A model generated the notes under the pieces. The model saw only the letters and a list, made by a program, of their open reading frames with translations. It made no database searches and had not been told where the DNA came from. From NCBI GenBank assembly GCA_002794775.1, contig NBAY01000009.1:186001-250000 (forward strand): DNA of 64,000 bases, read 5' to 3'. A program made the position numbers and the translations under genes. The DNA comes from Porodaedalea pini. Lineage: Eukaryota > Basidiomycota > Agaricomycetes > Hymenochaetales > Hymenochaetaceae. Below, piece after piece: positions 1-9,827 of this stretch. Each line of letters begins with the position of its first letter. The stretch's first letter is position 1.

Positions 1-418
1 GGGCGGTCTTCTCGGAGGTCCAGAAGAAGGCTGGTGCTTTCCCCTTCAACATTCGTGTATTGGAAGACGAGAAGAAAGCACGGATGGGTCTCCAGGAGGC
101 GTGCCAGCACGCGCTCGTGAAGCCATACGATGTGATGTACGTATCAAATCCTCATCCTGTTTCCAGGCGCGAGTCTAAGACTTATTTGTTCCTAGTTACA
201 CCCCTGCCGGCACTTTCGTGGCCGCGTTCCATTTCACCATCGCTCTGCTTCCAGGAGGCCCTTCGCTCGTTACGCATCCCCCAGCTTGGTACAAGCCAGA
301 GCTCGTGAAAACGGAGAAGGAGCTGGAGGACGAAGAGTTAAAAGAGCTACTTACGAAGAAGCTACGCGATGACAAGAAAAAGAACAAAAAGAAGAAGGCA
401 GAGGGCGAAGCAGAATAG
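1..418 (+). CDS. PA2G4: PA2G4/EBP1-like protein (methionine-aminopeptidase fold), 3' end only
   Basis: This is the C-terminal part of a gene that begins left of the window. Exon 1-136 joins exon 196-418 across a 59-bp intron (137-195, GTACGT...CCTAG); the join restores the reading frame and the stop is TAG at 416-418. The visible protein contains EDEKKARMGLQEACQHALVKP, the FVAAFHFTIALLPGGPS core and a lysine-rich tail (KKKNKKKKAEGEAE). That order matches the end of the proliferation-associated 2G4/EBP1 family. These proteins have a catalytically dead methionine-aminopeptidase fold and a basic C-terminus that binds RNA and ribosomes. The family assignment is from recalled family sequence. The metal-site residues lie outside the window and cannot be checked. 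It converges on the PCC1 gene, with 240 bp between the stops. Confidence 0.88.
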
Positions 419-658
419 GCGAAGTAAAGCAGAGCGTGCGCAACGGCCATGATATCCAACCTCGTTCAACCTGTACCACTGGCAACTATCCGCTGCATTC
501 TTGGAACAACGATGATACGCACAATGCACACATCATCCAATACACTGACCTGCATACATACATTCTTGTTTTTGCTAGCTTCTCAGTAGCAGCTCTTATT
601 GTGGGATGTGACGTTTCTTATACAAATAAATGAGATGCTGAATAAATCAATGAAGAGG

Positions 659-1076
659 TTATGACAGCAGGCCTTGCTTGCTCTTTGCATCCTCTCCAAA
701 TTCTCCTAAAGTCCGTATTACGAGATCAATGTTCTCAAGGAAGGAGTTGACAGCTAAGCGCGCAAGTCGGATGGTAAGGCAAGTGAATGTCCTGCAGAGG
801 TCTTCATTGGAAAAATCGGCATGCATTATAGAGCATCTGGAGCATACGCAACAAGTTCATCATTCTCCACTGCCAGCACTCTCTTGACTGCCTGCGCCTG
901 TAGCTCGGGGTCGACCTCAATTACTTGCTTTGCGATAGACGCATGCTTCGGCGACGCGAACGGTATGCGTACGGTGCTTTATAGAAACGACCGTTGAGAA
1001 TAGTAACAGTAGAATGAAGCTATTGGAGAACTGAAACGTACACGTTGTGCCAGGGGTCTGTGTCGCTGTCAAACAT
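659..1076 (-). CDS. PCC1: PCC1-like subunit of the EKC/KEOPS complex
   Basis: This small three-exon gene encodes 98 residues. Exons (minus strand) are 1076-1042, 976-848 and 791-659. Both introns are GT-AG (GTACGT...AAAG and GTATGC...GCAG). The start is ATG at 1076 and the stop TAA at 661-659. The spliced protein reads WHNVTVRIPFASPKHASIAK, then VIEVDPELQAQAVKRVLAVE, then RLARLAVNSFLENIDLVIRT. That is the full Pcc1 domain: a first strand with IPF, the D-E-L turn and the AVNSFLENIDLV helix. Length is close to yeast Pcc1 (about 90 residues). Pcc1 dimerises and holds Kae1 in the KEOPS complex, which makes t6A in ANN-decoding tRNAs. No exon is long enough to stand out as an open frame, so the call rests on splicing. 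It is divergent from the helicase gene, 128 bp away. Confidence 0.88.
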
Positions 1077-1204
1077 GGTGGTTGAGCACTGAGGGAGTGA
1101 GGCTAATTCGAGAGCCGCTCACACACGCGTCTGTCCTCTGACTGCGATCATCTCGAACACAACCTCTATCACTAAATCTTGTGCATCGTTGCGACATCGG
1201 CGCC

Positions 1205-4200
1205 ATGCCTCCCAAAGACTCTAAAGCAAAAGATATTTATATCAATCAGTCCTTCATTGACGACCGTTACCCCGTCATCGCGCTGAAAATCGTCTCGGAA
1301 ACTTATATGAACGACTCTTACATAGACTGGCTCCTGCAGGACGAGATGGACACGAACGCCACGCCAACTCGGTTTGTCGGCATGCATCCGTCGTACACCG
1401 AATCTGGCCTTCTTGCCGCCTTGTCGATATGCGTTTCTCAAAAAGTCCTCCTCATAACCGATGTCACGAAATCCTCTTCATCTAAAAAGCGAGCGAAGCC
1501 AGCTGCTCCGAATCGTCATGGACTCCGCTGCAAGCTTCTCAACAGCAGCAGCGGACTCTCTATTGTTGCGTTCAACGCGCATGAACTCGTACTGGCCTTG
1601 CACAGGGATATGGGCCTGGCATGCGCGCGCGTCGTAGACTTACTCAGCCTGCCTCCGCGAAACCGAGATGTCGTCCAGACCGTCAAAACCGTTACAGGGG
1701 CAAGGATCGAGCTTTTCGACGATTCCATTCGCGAGGCTTTCCAGACTACCGTCTATGAGAGAAACAATCAGTATACCCCAGTTCAACAGGCGTGGTTCGC
1801 GTGGTTGATCGGCAACCACCCCGAGGTAAAGAAGGATATAGCTGCAATCCCTGTTATTGATAGTTCGGAATTCACAAAACTCGTGCGTCTCCTCTCTTTT
1901 AGTCTCTTTTACATCCGCTGATTGGTATTTTCAGGAGTTGGACTTCTTAGCAAAGAGTATGGAGGGGTTTCTTCTTAGAGATCTGAAGAAACCTACGTCG
2001 GAAACGTTCGATATCCCTTCCGAGGCCGTCATGTATAAAGGAAACAATGCATCATGGAATCAACAGGTGTATGGAAATAGACTACGGAAATCACCTCATC
2101 AGGTAACACTTCAGTCTATATGTGATTCAGAACAATACTGATTTCTTTTGTCAGGTTCTCAAAGTCGCTCTCCATGGACATGTTACTCTTGATGGCACCG
2201 TCTCAAATGTTCAAGGGCAAGAAGCAGTGTTGAGGGTCCCATCCCTCAACCATATCATGAATCCGAGTATTCAGTCCGTTACGGTTATGGGCAAACCCCT
2301 TCCAACACAAGCCGAACACCAACACAATCTGACGATACTTAAGACTCTGCAGCGAAAACTGCCGCTATTCGATAAACGTTGGACCAAAATTCTCTTCCCG
2401 ACATCCTCTGCTGTCGACTCACCAGCCGCTGAAAACACATCAAACAAAATGCACAATTTCTCAACTGACAAGACGGACCCAGAATGGACTTCAACTGACG
2501 ATCCTCGGACTTCTGCTGTTTCCGTCGTAGCACAGACAACCGACACTCCGCAGGAAGATGATTGTCAATGGGTAGCATCAGGAGATGATCCGTGGACGTC
2601 GAGAACTGATACCTCTATCTATCAGGCGCGTGAGTCCGGTTCATTATATTCTACAATATTAATGAAATCTTACAAGACTATCATGATGGAAGAATCAGCA
2701 GCAGGTAGTTGTGATGCGGTCCCTCCGTATTATGACCCATGGGCTATCAATTTTTCCTGTGTTTCCGATGGATGCTCTCCGACTCGGGCTCTCAAAGATC
2801 AACATTTCACCCAGCAACTTGCTTATAAGGGAGCTTTGAATCCGTCACAAAGGCATGCTGTGTATGATATGCTGGACTTCAACAAGGATGTCTCTATCAT
2901 AAAGGGACCACCTGGCACAGGCAAGACAACTGTTATCACCGCATACATAGCCGAGATATTATCTCAACCCGGAAAAACTGGTTTGGTGATAGCACAGAGT
3001 AATGTTGCCATTAAAAATGTTGGAGAAAAACTTTTCAGTTCAGGCATCACCGACTGGACTCTGCTCGTGTCTTCTGAGTTCCTATCAGGATGGTGAGTTT
3101 GAGTTGTCATCAACAATCAATGATGTCTGTTAACCTAACCATCTTAGGCATGAACATCTTTATGAGCAGCTACCTCAATCCAATTTGCTTTCTTCATCTG
3201 ATATGAGCTGCCCTCTACATGCAAGGATCATCCTATGCACTCTCAGCATGCTGAGTAGCAACAAGTTCATCCAACTGACAAGAAAGCTACACATGGAGTT
3301 CATTGTTGTGGAGGAAGCCTCACAGATCCCAATGAATAATTATTTGCCAGTAGTTGCAAAGTTTGGAAAACACATCAAGAAAATCAGTTTCATTGGTGAT
3401 GATAGGCAATGTGAGTCCTCCACTTCTGACTGTTCAAAAGATTGCTAATCCTGCAAAGTGCCTCCATATGCATCAGAGAGCACTGAGTCACTTTATAGTG
3501 TGTTTGAGAATGAGCTTCTTCTCAAAGATCTTCACATTGCTCTCTTGGATATCCAATGTATGTGTCTATTTCTTCCCTTTTCCTGTTGATTTTTTTTTTC
3601 ATGTTTATATTTGATGCTTTTTGACAGACCGCATGCCACCAGCTATAGGCAACTATGTCTCAAAAGAAGTTTACTCCAATCTACTCCAATCTTGGGATGG
3701 ACACCCAATCCAATCACCTCTCTCTGTCCAGTTTCTGGATATAGATGGTTCAGAGGAGCCAGAAAAGCATAGCTTCAAGGTAATGCATCCTTTTAAATCA
3801 GAAAAGCCTAACTAATTATTCTTTCTTAGAATTCTGTAGAGGCCTCAGTGGCTATCTCTATTGCCACATTTCTGGTTCAAAAAGAAAAGGCATTCAAGAT
3901 TATCACACCTTATGAACCACAGAGGGATCTGCTAGAGCAGAAGCTCAAAGGATCTGGCCTGCCTTGGGCAAATACCTGTTTTACAGTGGACTCTTTCCAA
4001 GGCATGTGATCTCATCTCCATCTTCAATTTAATTTATTGTTGATCTCCTTGTTAGGGAATGAGGGTGATTATATCATCATATCCATTGTTAGAACAAAAT
4101 CAGTAGGGTTCTTGCAGGACCTCAGGCGGTCAAATGTCATGCTCTCAAGAGCCAAGAAAGGCATGTTTGTCTGTTCTAACCAAAGGTTCCTGCAGAGCCC

Positions 4201-4309
4201 AGGTGCCAGGCATACACTTATAGGAAAGATGGCAGAGGAGTGGGCTGAGATAGAAGGGGGTTGGATCAAGGACAGGAAGATGCTAGCAGAACAGCTGCAC
4301 ATTGATTAA
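1205..4309 (+). CDS. SF1 helicase of the UPF1/DNA2-like group
   Basis: Eight exons give about 907 residues: 1205-1882, 1935-2102, 2155-3092, 3148-3410, 3459-3557, 3628-3779, 3830-4001 and 4056-4309. Each junction keeps frame. The N-terminal ~550 residues have no domain I recognise and include a low-complexity Ser/Thr/Asp stretch. The C-terminal half is a superfamily 1 motor: motif I GPPGTGKTT, motif II VVEEASQ (Glu instead of the usual Asp of DEAxQ), motif III GDDRQLPP, motif V TVDSFQGNEGDY and motif VI RRSNVMLSRAKKG. The activity would be ATP-driven nucleic-acid unwinding; RNA or DNA preference cannot be told. The start is the ATG at 1205 (gcc ATG cc); a GTG at 1181 in the same frame is weaker. 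The last intron uses a GC donor (4002). The 3' exons are visibly more AT-rich than exon 1. Confidence 0.85.
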
Positions 4310-4403
4310 GCTGGCACAGAATTTCATTTCCAATTATCTCAACATCATATGTATTTGAAAAAACAACTAAACCCTAACAAAAATGTAAAAATATATTTAA
4401 AAG

Positions 4404-6828
4404 CTATAATCTAGATTTAAGTGCATCAAGGCATGCTGGATTGGCAGGTGAGTTGAGAAGAAGAGACCTCATCTCATCTAAAGCAGAGAAAATGGCATTC
4501 TTGAAACACTCTGTTGATGTTTCTCTACATGAAAACTTAGACTCTATTCCAAACTTGATAGAGTCAGGTCCAGCAAGATCTGACAGAGGTTGCTGATTCA
4601 GCAGTGACACAAAAGGACAGCAGAGTGGACATACAATTTATACCATAGCCATCAAGATAAGGAGAGCCGAAGCTGTCAGAAATTTTCCAGTTTCTGATGA
4701 GATTCAAGTAGTAGAAGAATCATGAACAGTGCTTACCCGGTACCACGGAAGTATGTCCCCGCACTCAGACCACTCGTACTCAGCTTCCACTCTTGGCTTT
4801 GGCCGAGAATATCATCCTCGAACAGAGGACACGTTTCGTTCACTTCCATGACGAGGCGCAGCCCGAGTAGATGTCGATCGATGCCTTTACCGGTAGCTGC
4901 AGCCTTCGTCAGTCGCCCATGCATCTTGACAGCATGCCGTAGTAGGGCAAGCCGAGTTTCAGCCTATAATTGTATGAGTAAGTATACACCTGTCGTAAAT
5001 TGATAACATACCGAAGTAGCAGGGTCACACATAGCGAGAACAAACCGTCGAGATTCTGTTGTCAACGTGCGAATGGTCTCCGTGCGGCCATGAAGGAATA
5101 GCCTGGTCAACGCCGTCTCGTATGTGGCAGTGAACGACCCTCGACTCCGATACCATGCAAGCTGCATTGCCATCTGGATGTACGCGTCCGGTGGGAGGAG
5201 AGCTTCGGGAATAGGTGTTAAAATAAGCACTTGACATCGTACGAAGTAACAAAACGCACCAGTATTTTTGATCCAGTCAGTCCCATAGTCCGTAAACCAC
5301 AGAACGTCGTCGTCAGAGTCTGCGATGACACACTTCGCTCGACCTTCCGCCTCCGCGCACTGTCGAACTATATGTTCGTCGACTACCCACTCCAGGCGTT
5401 CCCAATATCGAGGCTCTGAAGGTGAGCTACACGATGCGAAGGGCTCTAATGGCGTCCACTCCGTGTCAGACTCGATATCTGCCGCGAGCGAATAGTCGGC
5501 GACAATGCTTGGTACGAGCGCGTCGACCGGTGAGTGCTCGCCCATCATGCCTGCCCGTGCATTGTTTTCGACAATCAGTGTGATACCTTTATCGAACCAC
5601 CTATTGCGCGCGTTGAGGCCTGAGCGAACGTTGTGCAGATGTGACTTGAGCTCGGAAGGGTCTGGGTCAGGAGTCTCGTAAACGTAATGGTCCAAGCTGA
5701 GCGCCATTAGGCAGCCTTCAATGATTTGCAATGCCTTCTCGTTAGTAGGGGAAAGCTGCGCAAGATAACTGTAGTTCTGTTAAAGAATAATAGCATTGGT
5801 AAGACCAGCTTAAACTTGGGAACTAATATTACTTGCCGTTGCCCAATTATCCCTACCGTCAGAAGTCAAGACGCCAATTGGCGAAGCTCTTTCTCCAGAT
5901 GCTAGTCTGCTTTCTGCGTCAAGGACGATATTGCGGATCCGCTTTTCGAGCTCGACGTGACCCACATTTGTCCTTTCAGCGTCGTAAACATCAATAGCAT
6001 AAATCCAGTCATGGAGCATAACCATCACTTTCTTCTGAGAGGAGGACGAGGACTGAAGTGCCGAAAGGCAGTCACAGCCTAGTTGCGGTATCCTGCATAC
6101 ATTGAACATCCTCGGAACGGTGTCCCGCATCCATAAGCCGGTGCGTGTGGTATCGGAATACAGCTCTTGACTTCAAGTTTGTCGGCATTTTTTCTGGAAA
6201 GGTAGACGTAGCACTAGACTCACGATTCTAAACGCTCTTTGAACTCAAGCGTCCTGCTTAGTAGCCATGCAGCCCGACGTATTTGCCAGCCGTTTATCCC
6301 CGCGTGCTTAGTCCCCGAGTCTTTTGTGTTCCGCAAACGCTTCGATACGCTAAGGTCTTCCTTGTATGCCAACCACCAATTCGAGTTGATGAGCAACGGC
6401 GCGCGCCCTTCGAGGTAGGCCTTTTTCAACCAAAAATTGTCATCTAGCCAATTAAACCGTGAATTCTTGTCGAGTTCTATATAAAGAGGCGGTAAGTATT
6501 TTACCGACAGAATTAGGGGTGTGAATAGTCCTACAGACCGACCTATGAGGCGCTCCTGCAGTGTCTTTCCTAGACCCCGTTCGAACTCATCCGCCAAAGC
6601 AACACGCGTACGCATGGCCTCGCTAAACGAGGGTCCTCCATGCGCTTCGTCTTCCAGGAGGAACGGCTCGAGCGATTGAAGGTATCGGTCGAGCGTGTCG
6701 CGAAGCCGGGGAATGGGTAAACGCGGGAGGCGCAGAGGCTTTGAGCTCGTACTTGGGGATACGTCCGAGAAATGCCTTTTGGACATGAATGGAGCAGGCC
6801 GAGAGAGTCCCAGTTTCCTTGAGAGCAT
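4404..6828 (-). CDS. CAT2: Carnitine O-acetyltransferase, mitochondrial and peroxisomal signals
   Basis: Seven exons on the minus strand give 695 residues: 6828-6224, 6170-5837, 5776-5260, 5202-5012, 4963-4737, 4672-4635 and 4579-4404. All junction phases agree. The protein carries LPRLPIP near the N-terminus, DNFWLKKAYLEGRAPLLINS, MFNVCRIP, IGVLTSDGRDNW, the catalytic-histidine segment GEHSPVDA, GRTETIRTL, the KLSTSGLSAG (STS) motif and YLAGPDSIKFGIESKFSC. This is the full choline/carnitine acyltransferase order. The enzyme moves acetyl groups between CoA and carnitine so they can cross organelle membranes. The N-terminus MLSRKLGLSRPAPFMSKR looks like a mitochondrial presequence, with a second ATG (6786) that would skip it. 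The last residues are SRL, a type 1 peroxisomal signal. One intron (5777-5836) has a GCAAGT donor. Confidence 0.9.
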
Positions 6829-7132
6829 CGCCTGGTGGGTTCCCAACCAAGATGAGTTGTTGGGGAGAACTCGACGCTAGGAGCAAGCAACAATTCGTTT
6901 CTGCGATTCGAAAACTGTCTAGACAGCTTATAGTCCGAGATTACACGTCCCAATCCAGGCTCACAGAGCCTTGAAATGCAGAGAAAAATGTGTTAGAGAC
7001 AAAGAGACACATAAATCTGTGCTCGAATCGTCGACTCGTCGACGCGCTGAGCAAGAAACATCCAGAAATTTTGAAGTCATCGCCGCGTGACGTCGATCTT
7101 TCTTTGTCTTGTACCACAACCTCCCGCTCACC
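6829..7132. promoter_or_regulatory. Shared divergent promoter region of CAT2 and PAM18
   Basis: The 304 bp between the CAT2 start (minus) and the PAM18 start (plus) must carry both promoters if the start sites are right. I see no clear TATA box. A short repeated GTCGAC/GTCGACG block lies at about 7029-7041 (tcgtcgactcgtcgacg). Everything beyond position and orientation is inference. Confidence 0.5.
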
Positions 7133-7526
7133 ATGGCCACACCTTTCCTCGTCGGTATCGGCGCCATTGGCGCAGCGCTCATCGGCCGCCAGGTCATGCG
7201 CGCAGGGGCCCGGGGCGCAGAGCAGTTTGCGAAGGGCGGCTTCAAGGCAAAAATGGACCGGAAGGAGGCCATCGCTATCCTCGGCTTAAAGTGTGTCTCC
7301 TCTTTCTTCTCCTCGAAGTTATTTTTCTGATTCTACTGAACTTGTTTGCTGATATGATTGTGATTTTTTCTGCAGAGACACGCCAGCGCTGCGTACGAAA
7401 TTGAAGGACGCGCACCGGCATATCATGCTCGCAAACCACCCCGACCGCGGCGGCGCACCGTATCTCGCGAGCAAAATCAACGAGGCGAAGGACCTGCTCG
7501 AGAAACTCGAAGGAAAAGGACGATAG
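7133..7526 (+). CDS. PAM18: TIM14/PAM18, J-protein of the mitochondrial import motor
   Basis: Two exons, 7133-7290 and 7376-7526, give 102 residues. The ATG sits in a good context (cacc ATG g) and the intron is GTGTGT...TGCAG. The protein starts with one hydrophobic segment ([14 protein letters not shown], about residues 4-17). A matrix-facing J domain follows, with [14 protein letters not shown] holding the HPD tripeptide and [14 protein letters not shown]. Length and order match Tim14/Pam18. This inner-membrane protein stimulates mitochondrial Hsp70 at the TIM23 channel through HPD. It is divergent from CAT2 and convergent with the sulfite oxidase gene (232 bp apart). I see no lesion. Confidence 0.93.
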
Positions 7527-7758
7527 CTCCTGCACACTTCCCGACATTCATGAGAGGTTCGTACTCTATACCTCGTCTTACAAGGCTTGCACGACCTGAC
7601 TAATGTTCCGATTTCCCTAGTTTTCTTTAGGCTTGGGTTGTAACTCTGTAACTTATCCAGCTCTCGCTGCCGTCTAATTTGCATCACGGACCTATGTCAC
7701 CATAATAACCAAGAAAATGCAGTACACAATCCCTATTCTACAATGAGAAGAGGTTGGA

Positions 7759-9171
7759 TCACCACCGCCAGGAGCCCTTCCCGTACGCATTGAACGCAAC
7801 GCCTCGCATGTTCCACGCACACACTCTCTTCTGAGCCTCCCCCCTCTCATCCCTCGCCCAGCACAGAAGCGTGGCCTCCCGCTTGCCACCCGCCTTCTCC
7901 ACTACCACCTTCGCCCCCTCTACATCAAGCACACATTCCCAAAGCGTCCAGCTCCATTTTCCCTCCTGGTAGGTGATCGTTGCGTCCACCCATTCCTCCT
8001 CTGAACCCTCCGGAGGCGCTATGGTGACGTGTACGCTAGCAATCTGCCTTCCCTCTCCACCATTGCCCATCGCATAGCCCTTCACTCGCACTCGCCCGTC
8101 TTCGCCCTGAACTTGACTAACACTGGCAATGGCAGAGTTCACGGGTAGTGCATTAATCGCGGGGACCGTGTCCTAAAGTGGAGCGGCCTGCTCGGCCGTC
8201 GTGCAGTCCGGCGGGAGCACTTTGTAGTCCCGTTGCTGGTAGAAGCTCGGCGACTCCGCTCGAGCGACGGTTATGCGGTCAACCCATTTCACCCAGCGCG
8301 CACCTGTGTATCCCGGGACTACAATACGTAGGGGGTAGCCATGATCGGGAGAAAGGGACTGTGAGTTCATCTGCACCGATTTTAATAACGCAAGTAAATC
8401 ATTAGTTTAAGACATTGAAATATATTTTGCAAGTCGAAACGTACGTCAAGCGCAAGTAAGACATCCCCCTCAGGATCTATCGCCTTGCTGAGTGGAATCG
8501 AACCGCCATAGTACGGATCATCTTGGCAAGCCGACACATGCGAAGCGAACCATACATGCAAGCCCTCCATCGATCCAGATGCGTCGATACCTGATCGGAG
8601 GAGAACGTCACGCAGGCGCACGCCGCCCCAGAGGCAATTCGCGATAACGCCGTTGTCCCAAGTAATGCCTTCCACAGGCTTTATGTCTGCCATTTCTTTT
8701 CTGAGGTTCCCTGCACACTATTCGCATGATAGCATTAACAACATTGTGAGACAGTTGAAGATGTAGAATGAAGGGCCGGAACACACCTGAAGCGCAGCGA
8801 CAACCTCGACATATGCGAAATCCTCTTTCAGATCCTTAAGCTTGAGTTCCAACGGGTTTCGAACGAGCTCATCGACAACGTCTATCGTTACAACATAGGT
8901 TTCGTCGTCCAGTTCAAAAACCGGACCTAAAATTAAACAAAACAACAAAATGAAATCAATAGAATTGGGCAAATGAACTTCACCCTTCATGCTGTTCCAG
9001 GCGTTGAGGACACGTACTATGATTCCGACAATAAATCAACTCCTCCGGAGTGTATTTGAACTTAATGAGCGCAGAGGCGGGCGGCTCGGCGTTAAACGGC
9101 TGCGCACCGCGCACGATCAGCCCCTCAGCGTGCGGGACCTCTCGACTAAATTCCATGTCTGGTTTGCCCAT
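7759..9171 (-). CDS. Sulfite-oxidase-family molybdoenzyme interrupted by one in-frame TAG
   Basis: Exons (minus) are 9171-9018, 8926-8787, 8717-8445 and 8370 onward. The protein has [31 protein letters not shown] and ALQCAGN, where the cysteine is the molybdenum ligand and is formed exactly by the second splice. It also has [40 protein letters not shown] and YKVLPP. This is the oxidoreductase molybdopterin domain without a cytochrome b5 domain, as in fungal sulfite oxidases. After EQAAPL the frame meets TAG at 8175-8173, where the family normally has Trp. It then stays open, with conserved dimerisation-domain sequence (PVNSAIASV... [18 protein letters not shown]), to TGA at 7761-7759. The product is 254 residues if TAG terminates and 392 if read as Trp. 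The open downstream frame suggests a very recent lesion, RNA editing or a sequence error. Confidence 0.8.
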
Positions 9172-9827
9172 TACATTATTTGAAATCTGCAGATTGTTTC
9201 AGGTCAAAGTGTTGAGTCCGAAGCCGGTGGTGGTGAATAGCCAAGATGATGAGCGGGTGGAGAGGCTGCAATGCATCGACGTCGAGCGGCAGCCCGACAT
9301 GCGTTCGCTTCCGTGCAGCGGCGTTTTCCATGGGTGTACTGTGATTTTTGCAATCCTTTTTCGAGTTTCTTGCTACAGCGAACATTGCAAGAAAACGGTA
9401 ATCGAGTAGACTGAGAGAAAGAATATTGATAGCATCGACTCAACTAGATCTATGAATAAACTTATAAAGAGCCTTCGCCCGAGATGACGCCATCGCTTCC
9501 CACCACAACCACCGCAATTTTCTAGAAATAAATTGGCTTTTGACTTTCGAACCGTTCGTCGAAACGTTCAGCATGAAAAAAAATTGCGATTGGAAGGATG
9601 TATACATTGAGAGGAGATAGGAGGACGCAACATCGTAAAATACACGGAAGTGACAGTATTACTGCGAAAAGAAAAAGAGCCTGAGGACGCAAGGAATAAA
9701 CACACTGCAAAAATTGAAGGTCGTCTACGATGCAATGCTCAATCTTCTTCGAAGAACACAGATGTCGGTCCGCTGCACGAACTAGAGTCAGAGCAGAGTC
9801 ACCGTGCCGGAAGCATATAGCTACTCA
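9172..9827. other. Intergenic, upstream of the sulfite oxidase gene
   Basis: This 656-bp stretch lies between the sulfite oxidase start and the end of HSP70-like copy 1. A short minus-strand open stretch (about 9330-9176) ends close to the sulfite oxidase ATG but has no family resemblance. I see no supported gene, RNA or repeat. Confidence 0.5.

Noticed and set aside
8123..8175. TAG in the sulfite oxidase gene as the end of an in-frame 48-bp intron (gtgctc...tttag)
   Set aside because: The segment to be removed encodes the conserved VLPP region, the GTGCTC donor is poor, and an intron of 48 bp divisible by three would delete family sequence. A changed Trp codon is simpler.
9204..9443. Short minus-strand frames as a 5' exon of the sulfite oxidase gene
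   Set aside because: The frame from ATG 9171 already begins at the normal fungal N-terminus (EFSREVPH...NAEPPASAL), and no conserved upstream residues are expected.
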